The position numbers were made by a program, and so were the translations under genes. The notes below the pieces were generated by a model, which saw nothing but the letters and a program-made list of their open reading frames with translations, was not told where the DNA came from and ran no database searches. From a filamentous cyanobacterium CCT1 (GTDB taxonomy: Bacteria; Cyanobacteriota; Cyanobacteriia; Phormidesmidales; Phormidesmidaceae), in NCBI GenBank assembly GCA_003017855.1, contig PYER01000016.1, positions 1 to 47,999 of the forward strand: a stretch of 47,999 nucleotides of DNA. Reading direction: 5' to 3'. Positions 8,123 through 16,185 of the stretch are shown here, one piece after another; position 1 is the first letter of the stretch; every line of letters begins with the position of its first letter.

Positions 8123-8815
8123 ATGAGCCAAAATCCCAAAACGGTTATCGTTGTCGGCGCTAGCCGGGGCATTGGGGCGGCGGTGGTCCAGCATTTTGAC
8201 CGGCAGGGGCATGTGGTGTGGTCGGTCTCCAGAAGCCCAGCGGCGGCTGGGCGGTGGGTGCAGGCCGACATTTCTAAGCCGGAGGGGATTGGGGCGATCG
8301 CCGCTGCCCTGGGCGACATCCCTATTGATGCGCTGCTGTTCATGGGCGGCGTCTGGGAAGCAGACGCATTTACCGACGCCTACGATTTTTTGGCCAGCTC
8401 TGACGCTGAGACGCGCTGGGTGATCAGCGTCAACACCATTGCCCCGATCGAGATCACCCGCATCCTGACGAAGAATTTGGTCCAGGCGACCAATCCCCGC
8501 GCCGTCTACATCGGCGCGCTTTCTGGACTGGACAACTGCGCTTCTGTGGAGGTCGCCAACACCGCCTCTAAGTTTGGCCTGCGCGGTGCAGTGCAGTCTT
8601 TGCGGCTGGCGCTAGGCGGTCAGAACATCGGCTTTACCGTCATCAACCCCGGCAATATAGCCACTGAGGAAGTCTTGCTCGATATCGAGGAAGGCCGATT
8701 CGGCCCGCAGACACCCATTCCCATCGCGGTCATCACCTCCGCCATCGACTGGCTGCTGAGCCTGCCGCCCACTGTCAATGTGCCGGAGTTGAATCTGTGG
8801 CAGCGGCTGAAGTGA
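8123..8815 (+). CDS. SDR-family oxidoreductase
   Basis: The 230-aa short-chain dehydrogenase/reductase has VVGASRGIGAAVVQHF as a canonical NADP-binding loop and INTIAPIEI and YIGALSGLDNCASVEVANTASKFGLRG as the active-site region. The Lys of xxxK is present (ASKFG), while the upstream position is Asn-Thr-Ala instead of a clean Tyr. The ATG at 8123 is chosen, since it follows the previous stop by 7 nt and gives the normal N-terminus. A longer open frame from 8021 overlaps the preceding gene and is rejected. It is last in the five-gene operon. Confidence 0.88.
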   Translation: MSQNPKTVIVVGASRGIGAAVVQHFDRQGHVVWSVSRSPAAAGRWVQADISKPEGIGAIAAALGDIPIDALLFMGGVWEADAFTDAYDFLASSDAETRWVISVNTIAPIEITRILTKNLVQATNPRAVYIGALSGLDNCASVEVANTASKFGLRGAVQSLRLALGGQNIGFTVINPGNIATEEVLLDIEEGRFGPQTPIPIAVITSAIDWLLSLPPTVNVPELNLWQRLK

Positions 8816-8991
8816 ATTCCGATGAATAACCAACCAAACCTGATGTATCTGGGAGCGCAAAAATAAATGGGATTCTCTGTATGTTGTAGTTGAGGAACGA
8901 AACTCAATTGCATCTAAGCTACCTGGGTCTCAGGTAGCAGTTTGCTATAGTGATGGCGTCATTTGGCCGATGTTTTGGAATTGCCAGGGCC

Positions 8992-9822
8992 ATGCAATTT
9001 CACATGTTGCGATCGCAGTGGGACGGCATTACCGTTGAGTATGGCCACATGGCAGAAACAGGCGAGTTTGATGCAGAAATGCCGCGCCAGGGAATTGCGG
9101 TAGCCTTTACTCCCCACGATCGCGTCGTCTGGTCGGTAGATGGAGGCAGTCGCCAGACTAACGCTCTGCCTCCCGGCAGCGTGTTTTTTTACGCGTCTCG
9201 GCAGCTGGTTTGGCACCATCGAGAGCAGGCGAGCGATTGGGTACATATTACGTTCGACCCAGCCTACCTAGGTCGGATCGCTGCAGACCATGATCTGGCA
9301 GAAGACTTACACATTGAGCACCAGGTTTTCTTTATTGACCCCACTATTCTTCACATCGCCCAGCTGCTGAAAACCGAGGTCATCAGCGCTGGGCTGGGTG
9401 GTACCTTACTGGTCGAGTCGTTGCGCAACGTATTGTCGGTGCATCTTTTGCGCCACTATGGGCAGGCGCCCAAGCCGGTTGCTGCAGGCCATAAGCGGCT
9501 CAGCCCTCAACACATTCAGCAGCTAAAAGACCACATTGAAGAGCATTTAGCAGACGATTTATCCCTGGCCGAGTTGGCGGCGATCGTGCCGATGAGTGAG
9601 TTTCATTTTGTCCGCTTGTTTAAGGCCACTGTGGGCGAGACGCCCTACCGCTATGTCACCCAGCGCCGCATCGATCGCGCTAAGGTGCTGCTGTCAATCA
9701 CGCAGCTCTCTGTGGCTGAGGTGGCCTATCGAGTTGGGTTTGCCAACCAGAGCCACTTTACCGCCCAGTTTCGCAAGCTGGTGGGAGCAACACCTAAACA
9801 ATACCGCACCAGCGCCTCTTAA
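8992..9822 (+). CDS. AraC-family transcriptional regulator
   Basis: The 276-aa protein has an N-terminal cupin-like sensor region (about 1-140) and a C-terminal double HTH of the AraC/XylS type (about 180-275). The HTH segments are LADDLSLAELAAIVPMSEFHFVRLFKATVGETPYRYVTQRRIDRAK and LSVAEVAYRVGFANQSHFTAQFRKLVGATPKQYR; the last segment is the family signature. The ATG at 8992 is preferred; earlier in-frame starts (GTG 8950, ATG 8953) are possible. It probably regulates nearby genes such as the hydrolase downstream, by position only. Confidence 0.9.
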   Translation: MQFHMLRSQWDGITVEYGHMAETGEFDAEMPRQGIAVAFTPHDRVVWSVDGGSRQTNALPPGSVFFYASRQLVWHHREQASDWVHITFDPAYLGRIAADHDLAEDLHIEHQVFFIDPTILHIAQLLKTEVISAGLGGTLLVESLRNVLSVHLLRHYGQAPKPVAAGHKRLSPQHIQQLKDHIEEHLADDLSLAELAAIVPMSEFHFVRLFKATVGETPYRYVTQRRIDRAKVLLSITQLSVAEVAYRVGFANQSHFTAQFRKLVGATPKQYRTSAS

Positions 9823-9931
9823 CCAGGTGAGCAAGATTACGATAAAACCGCGCAAGAACCGGTCGTGACCTCCTCCGGCGTTCTCCCTAAAGTAAGGACA
9901 TCCACTCGATGCCTCAGTAAAGGAGATGGTT

Positions 9932-10975
9932 ATGAACATTCTCTCTGCCCTGGTTGCTCTCTCGACTCTGCCTCTGGTACTCTCGCCCGGCTTAGGACTT
10001 CCCACTATGGCTGCTACTGAATCTCCCACTTCTCTGGCGGCAAATATTGAAGCGATCGCCTCCACCCTACAGCCGGGGTCCAACCGTGTTACCTTCCAAA
10101 GCGAAGGCGAAACCCTGGTCGGCACCCTCTACCTGCCTGCTACTTATCAAGCGGGGGATGCTCTGCCAGCAGTGGTTGTGGCTGGGGCTTGGATTACCGT
10201 GAAAGAACAAATGGCGAGCCTTTACGCCCAAAAGCTCTCGGAGCAGGGGTTTGCAGCTTTAGCTTTCGACTTTCGCTACTACGGCGAAAGTGGTGGCACC
10301 CCCCGGCAGCTAGAGTCGCCTGCTGCCAAAGTGCAGGATATTAAAAACGCCATCACTTACCTGGAATCGCTGCCTATGGTGGATAGCGATCGCATTAGCG
10401 GTCTGGGCATCTGCTTTGGCGCTGGCTACATGGCACAAGTCGCAGCAGAGGACCCTCGCCTGAATGCTTTTGCCACCGTAGCCGCTTGGATGCACGATGC
10501 CGAATCTCTCGATCAACTATTTGGCTCTGAGGTAATTGACCAGCGGATGCAGGCTGGCCTGGCTGCCCAAAGACGCTACGCTGAGACGGGCATTGTGGAT
10601 AGGGTGCCTGCTTTCACGACCGCAGCCGACCCCATCGCGGCAATGACCGGAGAGCCCATCTACTACGGCAATCCCACTCGCGGCTCAATTCCAGCCTGGC
10701 GCAATGATTACGCCGTTATGTCTTGGGTAGAGTGGATTCAGTTCGATGCCCTCGCAGTAGCTCCCCAGGTGCATACTCCAGCACTCTTCGTCCACTCTGA
10801 CGGTTCGGCTCTGCCCGAGAATGTCAGACGCTTTTACAACGCTATGCCAGGGCCAAAACAGCTCATTTGGACAGAGGGCAACCATTTCGACTTTTACGAC
10901 CAAGAGCCTGCGGTAAACACAGCGGTGGCTGCGATCGCCGACTACTTCCAGACTGTGCCAAGCTCATCTCGCTAG
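9932..10975 (+). CDS. Exported alpha/beta hydrolase with Cys nucleophile
   Basis: The 347-aa product has an N-terminal signal peptide (about 1-28, MNILSALVALSTLPLVLSPG, cut near AA) and an alpha/beta-hydrolase domain. The nucleophile elbow reads GLGICFGAG with Cys161 where most esterases have Ser. That resembles dienelactone hydrolases and a branch of acetyl-xylan-esterase-like hydrolases. A late Asp (FVHSDGSAL) and His (EGNHFDFYD) complete a plausible triad. The ATG at 9932 is preferred because AAGGAG ends 6 nt before it; the ATG at 9926 touches the ribosome-binding site. It is convergent with ffh. Confidence 0.88.
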   Translation: MNILSALVALSTLPLVLSPGLGLPTMAATESPTSLAANIEAIASTLQPGSNRVTFQSEGETLVGTLYLPATYQAGDALPAVVVAGAWITVKEQMASLYAQKLSEQGFAALAFDFRYYGESGGTPRQLESPAAKVQDIKNAITYLESLPMVDSDRISGLGICFGAGYMAQVAAEDPRLNAFATVAAWMHDAESLDQLFGSEVIDQRMQAGLAAQRRYAETGIVDRVPAFTTAADPIAAMTGEPIYYGNPTRGSIPAWRNDYAVMSWVEWIQFDALAVAPQVHTPALFVHSDGSALPENVRRFYNAMPGPKQLIWTEGNHFDFYDQEPAVNTAVAAIADYFQTVPSSSR

Positions 10976-10991
10976 CCACCTGGGCATAATC

Positions 10992-11030
10992 AAACTGCCT
11001 GTAGCATTCAGTCAATGCTACAGGCAGCTT
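10992..11030. terminator. Hairpin between convergent hydrolase and ffh genes
   Basis: A perfect 14-bp stem, CTGCCTGTAGCATT (10995-11008) with AATGCTACAGGCAG (11014-11027), has a 5-nt loop. It is flanked by AAA on the left and TT on the right. It lies 17 nt after the hydrolase stop and 40 nt past the ffh stop, so it probably terminates both convergent genes. The T-tracts are short. Confidence 0.75.
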
Positions 11031-11070
11031 TCGTAAGCAGATATTGGAACTGGTCTCGAACCTCAGATTC

Positions 11071-12546
11071 CTAAAGCTGGCCAAAGCCCTTCTTTTTCTT
11101 CTGACTTTTCTGCTTTTTGTTGCTGGGGGCGCGAAAGCCGGGCTGTGCCCCGCCGCCCATACCAGGGAGCCCAGGCATACCGCCCCCCATGCCTGGGAAG
11201 CCACCGCCCATGCCGGGGAACCCACCACCCATGCCGGGCAGGCCGCCGCCGCGACCCATCTGCTGCATCATCGTGCGCATTTTGGTGAAGTCGCTGACCA
11301 GCTTGCCCACGTCTTTTTCCTGGTGGCCTGAGCCAGCGGCAATCCGGCGGCGGCGGCTGGGGGAGCTAGAGAGCAGGTTGGGGTGCTTGCGCTCTTCGGT
11401 AGTCATGGAGTTGATCATGGCTTCACAGCGTTTGAGCTGTGCTTCGCCCTGCTCCAGCATGTCGCCCGTGATCTGCTTGCCCATACCGGGGATCAGCTTC
11501 ATGATGCCGCCCAGTGAGCCCATAGTCTTCATCAGGCGCATTTGCTTGAGAAAGTCGTCGAAGTCAAACTCGGCTTCGAGAATTTTTTGAGTCAGCTTTT
11601 CGGCGTCGGCAATGTCGACCGCTTCCTGGGCTTTTTCGACCAGGGTGAGCACGTCACCCATGCCCAAAATGCGGGAGGCCATGCGATCGGGGTAGAAGGG
11701 CTGCAGCGCCTCGACCTTTTCGCCCACGCCGATGAACTTGATCGGCTGGCCCGAGATCTGCCGCACTGACAGCGCTGCACCGCCGCGCGAGTCGCCGTCC
11801 ATCTTGGTCAGAATGGCACCCGTAATTCCGATCTCGTCGTGGAAGGTGCGAGTCAGGTTCGCGGCCTCCTGGCCGGTCATGGCATCGACCACCAGCAGCA
11901 CCTCATCGGGCGCGATCGCAGTCTTGATGTTGGCCAGCTCGGCCATCATCTTGGGGTCAATTTGCAGGCGACCCGCCGTGTCGACGATGACCGTGTCGAC
12001 GCCGTCGGCCTTGGCCTTTTCGACCCCCTGACGGGCGATGTCGACCGGGTTGGCTTCGGTACCCAGCTCAAAGACGGGCACGTCGATCTGTTTGCCGAGG
12101 GTGACCAGCTGATCGACCGCGGCGGGGCGGTAGACGTCGGTAGCAACCAGCAGGGTGCTGCGGTTTTCTTTGCGCAGGTGCAGAGCGAGCTTGGCAGTGG
12201 CAGTGGTTTTACCGGTACCCTGAAGGCCCGCCATCAGCACCACGGTGGGCTTGGTGGGTGAGTTGGCCAGGGGAGCGTTGGTGTCGCCCATCAGCCGCAC
12301 CAGCTCGTCGTTCACCACTTTGATGAACTGCTGGTCGGGGCTAACCCCCTTCACCACCTCGATACCCAGGGCGTTTTCTTTCACCTGGGCAATAAAGTCT
12401 TTGACTACCTGGAGGTTGACATCGGCCTCTAGCAGGGCGCGGCGCACCTCGCGCAGGGCGCTATCGATGTTGGTCTCGCTGATTTTATCCTGGCCACGCA
12501 GGCTTTTCCAGGCAGATTCAAGGCGATCGGACAGGGCTTCAAACAT
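11071..12546 (-). CDS. ffh: Signal recognition particle protein Ffh (SRP54)
   Basis: The GTPase subunit of the SRP binds 4.5S RNA and signal sequences and delivers nascent membrane proteins to FtsY. The 491-aa protein has an N-domain (1-90), a G-domain with GLQGTGKTT at 107-115, VDTAGR and TKMDGDSRGGAALS, and an M-domain containing MTTEERKHPNLL. The C-terminus is extended by tandem Gly-Met repeats (GMGGGFP units) and a Lys-rich tail. Methionine-rich M-domains bind signal peptides, but the repeat length is a local peculiarity. It is convergent with the hydrolase gene. Confidence 0.97.
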   Translation of the reverse strand: MFEALSDRLESAWKSLRGQDKISETNIDSALREVRRALLEADVNLQVVKDFIAQVKENALGIEVVKGVSPDQQFIKVVNDELVRLMGDTNAPLANSPTKPTVVLMAGLQGTGKTTATAKLALHLRKENRSTLLVATDVYRPAAVDQLVTLGKQIDVPVFELGTEANPVDIARQGVEKAKADGVDTVIVDTAGRLQIDPKMMAELANIKTAIAPDEVLLVVDAMTGQEAANLTRTFHDEIGITGAILTKMDGDSRGGAALSVRQISGQPIKFIGVGEKVEALQPFYPDRMASRILGMGDVLTLVEKAQEAVDIADAEKLTQKILEAEFDFDDFLKQMRLMKTMGSLGGIMKLIPGMGKQITGDMLEQGEAQLKRCEAMINSMTTEERKHPNLLSSSPSRRRRIAAGSGHQEKDVGKLVSDFTKMRTMMQQMGRGGGLPGMGGGFPGMGGGFPGMGGGMPGLPGMGGGAQPGFRAPSNKKQKSQKKKKGFGQL

Positions 12547-12872
12547 GGCTCAGCGGGGAGAACAATCCTTGGGCAGGACTTCTATTCTAAAGGGTGAAGG
12601 CCCCAGCCGGAGCGGCGCTGGTTTAGGCAAGGTTTGGCTACCGCAATTGGGTACCATGGACGCTAAGGGTAAATCTGGCCGCCAGCCCAAAACGCGATCG
12701 GCCTGGAACGCAACTGCTCCAGGACGCAATATCACACCCAAAAGTGCATCAAGACGATGAGGTTTTACCCCATCGTTTTAAATTCCCTGGATTCCGCAAA
12801 GATTTAAGGCGCGATTCGGAATTCCGTTGAACTGCTTTGTAAGACTTGGTGAAGGGTGGACCACACGCAACT
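12547..12872. other. Intergenic region between divergent ffh and GAF-like gene
   Basis: About 325 bp with no convincing gene. Short open frames on both strands (for example one beginning with ATG at 12657) lack codon bias and a ribosome-binding site. The right half is AT-richer and should hold the promoters of the two divergent genes. No clear operator palindrome or RNA gene is seen. Confidence 0.5.
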
Positions 12873-15167
12873 ATGGCTAACGAAGCATCTCGCTGCATTG
12901 ATACAGACCCAGTCTCAAGGGCTATTCCTATCGTTGACCTTAGCTATACCTTGGGCGATCGCGCCAATAACTGCCAGGAGGGTGAGACCCCTGATCACGA
13001 AAATCAGGTTGAACCTCGCCCGGTGCTGCCCTGGCTAGACCTCATTCAGCACTACAGCCATCTGGTCATGGCGGTAGTCGATGTGGCAACCGAGGTAGGA
13101 GCCCCACCCCGGCCCCATCCAGTGCTGTTTGCCAACCGCTACTTTTGCCGCCTGACCGGCATTCGCACCGAGGGAGGCCACCTCGACCTGAGCTTTTTTG
13201 ACCGCCTTGCGCTGGCCGATCAAAAGGCGCTGCGGGAGCGGTTTCGGCGGCACTTTTTGAGCGCCCTGCTGCAGCACGCCTACGGACAGAGCGGTTTGGT
13301 CTCCCAGCGGCTGCTCCACGAGCCACTGGTGGTGGCCCTGCCCGACTCCGAAACGGGCCAGATGCGGCAGGTTGAGCTGCGTCTGCGCACCGCTGAGCAA
13401 GGCCTGTGCATTACCGCCATCAGCCCAGAGCTAGAAGCCAGCCTGACCGCCTGCTGGGCCGAGCCCCCCAGCCGCGAGCAGATTGCTACCCAGCTGCTGA
13501 GCAAAGAGCCTGCCTTTAAGCAGCTGCTGGCGGCCCTCAAACCGGGGAACTACACCGTTAGCGGACAGATTTTGATTGAGGGTATCGACGTTACCGAACG
13601 CGAGACCTCTAAGGCCCTGATTCAGCTGCTGGTGGGCCATGAGTCGGTGTTGGGCACGCGCCGGTTTGACCAGGCCAACGCGCTGATGAAGCAGCTGTTT
13701 AGCGCCACCGACAGCTTTTTGCTCAGCGCCGAGAACAATCAGGCGCAGTTGTTCACCGAGCTGGACCAACCTGAGTGGCAGATTGCTACCTACGCCGTAG
13801 CAGACCTGCAGGGATCGGCGTTTTTGCGGGCTACCGAGCGCCGGGAGGTGGTCAACGTGCCCGACCTCAGCCTCGACTGCCCCACGCCCTGCGAGGTGGA
13901 TATGCTCAATCAGGGGGTCAGGTCGCTGCTGCTGATTCCCCTGGTTATGCGCACGGCCCAGCTGGGCGACAGCACCGCTCAAATGGTGGGCCTGGTAGGC
14001 ATTACCAGCCCCAAGCCCTACGCCTTTGACCAGGCCGACTGCAGCCGCGCGATGACGCTGATTCCGGCCCTGACAGCGGCTATGCGCCACAGCGTGCAAG
14101 ACCGTTTTACCAACATTCACCCCTCGGTGCGCTGGCGATTTGAGGAAGAAGCCGAGCGTCTTAGCCTGGGCCTGCCCCCATCTCCCATTCTCTTTGAGGG
14201 CGTCTATCCGCTGTACGGCATCTCCGACATTCGCGGCTCGTCCGACGAGCGCAACCGAGCCATTCAAAAAGACTTGCTGACCCAGCTGCGTCTCGCTTTG
14301 GCGATTGTCGAAGCGGCCGATCGCACCGTTAACAACGCCCTGCTAGGGCAGCTGGCTCTGGATCTTGTGGACTATATCGCCACGCTAGAGGCAGGGGTCA
14401 CCGTCGACTCGGAGATCACGCTGCTGCGCTACCTCCAGGATGACGTAGAGGTGCACTTTGCCTACTTTGCCCAGCACAGCGCCGAGGCCGAAGCCGCGAT
14501 CGCACGTTACAAAGCGGCCATCGATGCCGACCACGGCTGCGTGTACGCCGCCCGCGCCGTGTATGACGAAACCATCGGCCACATCAACGGGCTGCTGCGC
14601 GACACCTGGAACCAGTGGCAGCAGTCGATGCAGGCGATTACCGCTCACTACTGCGACCTGGAGGCCACCGACGGCATTGACCACATGATCTACGCGGGGC
14701 AAGCCATTGACCCGACCTTCACCGAGTTTCAGCTCAAGTCACTGCGCTACGAGCAGCTGCGGGCAGTGTGCGACTGCGCCCGCAAGGGGTTTGCCCTCAA
14801 AGCCGCCTACGACACCGATATGACGATCACTCACCTGGTGCTGGTGCAGGGCTACACGGTGGATATTGTTCACGACGAAACGACCGAGCGCCTGTTTGAC
14901 GTGCGGGGCACCCGCGACACCCGTTACGAAATTGTCAAGAAGCGCATCGACAAAGCCTGCGATGCTGAAAAGGGCGATCGCATTACCCAGCCCGGCATGC
15001 TGACGGTGGTCTACTCCACCAGCGAAGAGTGGCACGAGTACGAGCGCTACCTGCGCTACCTGCACCGCGAAGGCATTGTCGACGGTCATGTAGAACAGGG
15101 CACGGTAGAGCCTTTGCAGGGGGTTAGCGGGCTCAAGTTTGCCCGCGTGCGCGTGAATCCTGAGTAG
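12873..15167 (+). CDS. Large PAS/GAF-like protein with uncharacterised C-terminal half
   Basis: The protein is about 764 aa. The N-terminal part contains a PAS-like segment (VVDVATEV..PVLFANRYFCRLTGI, about 65-110). The middle has a GAF-like region (about 285-420, with ATERREVVNVPDLSLDCP and RSLLLIPLV..MVGLVGITSPKPYAFDQADC). The last ~330 residues are mostly helical and end in an alpha/beta segment (MTITHLVLVQGYTVDIVHDE to the C-terminus). No kinase, cyclase or HTH output is visible. GAF and PAS domains usually sense small ligands, light or redox state. The chromophore-binding Cys of phytochrome-type GAFs is not identifiable. The ATG at 12873 is chosen; TTG 12846 and GTG 12849 are alternatives. 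Confidence 0.8.
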   Translation: MANEASRCIDTDPVSRAIPIVDLSYTLGDRANNCQEGETPDHENQVEPRPVLPWLDLIQHYSHLVMAVVDVATEVGAPPRPHPVLFANRYFCRLTGIRTEGGHLDLSFFDRLALADQKALRERFRRHFLSALLQHAYGQSGLVSQRLLHEPLVVALPDSETGQMRQVELRLRTAEQGLCITAISPELEASLTACWAEPPSREQIATQLLSKEPAFKQLLAALKPGNYTVSGQILIEGIDVTERETSKALIQLLVGHESVLGTRRFDQANALMKQLFSATDSFLLSAENNQAQLFTELDQPEWQIATYAVADLQGSAFLRATERREVVNVPDLSLDCPTPCEVDMLNQGVRSLLLIPLVMRTAQLGDSTAQMVGLVGITSPKPYAFDQADCSRAMTLIPALTAAMRHSVQDRFTNIHPSVRWRFEEEAERLSLGLPPSPILFEGVYPLYGISDIRGSSDERNRAIQKDLLTQLRLALAIVEAADRTVNNALLGQLALDLVDYIATLEAGVTVDSEITLLRYLQDDVEVHFAYFAQHSAEAEAAIARYKAAIDADHGCVYAARAVYDETIGHINGLLRDTWNQWQQSMQAITAHYCDLEATDGIDHMIYAGQAIDPTFTEFQLKSLRYEQLRAVCDCARKGFALKAAYDTDMTITHLVLVQGYTVDIVHDETTERLFDVRGTRDTRYEIVKKRIDKACDAEKGDRITQPGMLTVVYSTSEEWHEYERYLRYLHREGIVDGHVEQGTVEPLQGVSGLKFARVRVNPE

Positions 15168-15182
15168 AGCTTTTAGGCAAAA

Positions 15183-15386
15183 GGGACCGGGTCTCTGGCG
15201 GAACGCCACCGCACTGGTGGACTAGCCCGGATTATTCACGAAACCGGCCATCAGCGGCTGTCATTCCCGTGGCAACGGGAATCCATGAGAGGCAACTTAC
15301 TCCAGAGTGGATTCCCGCCTTTGCGGGAATGACGAACCTTTCAGTCGGCTCATGAATAATGCAGGCTAGCCAAGAAACCCGGTCCC
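15183..15386. repeat. 204-bp nested inverted-repeat element
   Basis: The outer arms GGGACCGGGT (15183-15192) and ACCCGGTCCC (15377-15386) are perfect. A second pair, CTAGCC...ATTATTCA (15222-15238) with TGAATAAT...GGCTAG (15353-15369), matches at 15 of 17 positions. The core 15260-15333 begins GTCATTCCCG and ends CGGGAATGAC, and holds two ATTCCCG-N6-CGGGAAT hairpins. The ATTCCC...GGGAAT unit is a repeat type found dispersed in many bacterial genomes. The whole lies between convergent genes, 15 nt after one stop and 21 nt before the other. It could be a bidirectional terminator with a mobile miniature repeat inserted in its loop. Confidence 0.8.
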
Positions 15387-15407
15387 TGAATCTGGAGCTT
15401 GGGCAAG

Positions 15408-15788
15408 TTACCGATTTAACCCGGCAGGTAGGCCCCGGCCACTGTCGATTCGGCGCTGCAGACCGGGGGGCAGGCCCCGCCCATTCTCGACTCGACGCTG
15501 TAGGCCAGGGGGCAAATTTTGAGGATGGTCTGCGGATGCCTGAGTGACAGAGCCATGCAGGGGAAGACTGCCCTGGTTGACGATGTCGGCGGTTTCTGCG
15601 GTGGCCTCGATCGCGTCTCCGGTCAGCGTTAACTCCGCCTCGGGGACGGCCTCCTGCACCACGGGCTGACTGGGCTGAGGTTGCTGCCCCTGCCCTTGAC
15701 CAGGGCGCGCTTCGGCAGCGGTGACGGCGAGGGCGGCTGTGGCAAGCACGCTCAGGGTGGCCAGGGTAAATTGCGATCGTAGTGACAT
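15408..15788 (-). CDS. Small exported protein with PPGLQRR repeats
   Basis: The 126-aa product has a Sec signal peptide (about 1-28, cut near AAEA). A Gln/Pro-rich linker (GQGQGQQPQPSQP) and an acidic middle follow. The C-terminus contains three near-copies of the unit LPPGLQRRVENGRG / LPPGLQRRIDSGRG / LPAGLNR. The start ATG at 15788 is preceded by AGAGGAG. No enzymatic family is recognised. The conserved basic repeat suggests binding to an anionic partner such as polysaccharide, but that is a guess. Confidence 0.75.
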   Translation of the reverse strand: MSLRSQFTLATLSVLATAALAVTAAEARPGQGQGQQPQPSQPVVQEAVPEAELTLTGDAIEATAETADIVNQGSLPLHGSVTQASADHPQNLPPGLQRRVENGRGLPPGLQRRIDSGRGLPAGLNR

Positions 15789-16185
15789 AGCAGGACTCCT
15801 CTTGGTGAGCGAAAGGCGCGGCAGCAGGCCAATGTGGGGTGGAACTGCCGATTTTTTCTAAAGTACTCACCCCCAGGGCGTCCCTACATCTGTGGATACA
15901 CGCGATCGCATCGCCCTTTTCTCAATGATTTCTCAGAATGCGCTCACGGTGACCTCAGCCCCAGCGAGTTTAGTGATGATGTCGCTGTAGGCCGTCGGGT
16001 TAGGGCGTCTGTCCAACAGGCGTTTGAACGTTTGAACGTTTTCAGGCTCTTAATTGATGTCCTAACCCAGATGACTCTGGCTATACCGTTTGGTGCTGGT
16101 ATCGTTTGCGTGGCCGCGTTTCTGCGGCTGTGGCAGGGGCTAGCCCGACCTCCGACAGTAACGCTGCTGTTCTCCCAAGGATGCT
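15789..16185. other. Divergent promoter region, no gene seen
   Basis: About 400 bp between the divergent small secreted-protein gene and the first YHS gene. No open frame with plausible codon use or ribosome-binding site is seen. A direct duplication GTTTGAACGTTTGAACGTTTT occurs near 16021-16041. A C-rich pyrimidine block precedes the AAGGA ribosome-binding site of the YHS gene. Confidence 0.45.

Noticed and set aside
12245-12760. Plus-strand open frame across the 5' end of ffh and the intergenic gap
   Set aside because: Mostly antisense to ffh, low-complexity Ser/Arg composition, no ribosome-binding site.
13431-14267. 278-codon minus-strand frame inside the PAS/GAF-like gene
   Set aside because: Antisense to a gene with much better domain content; Gly/Gln/Arg-rich shadow composition.
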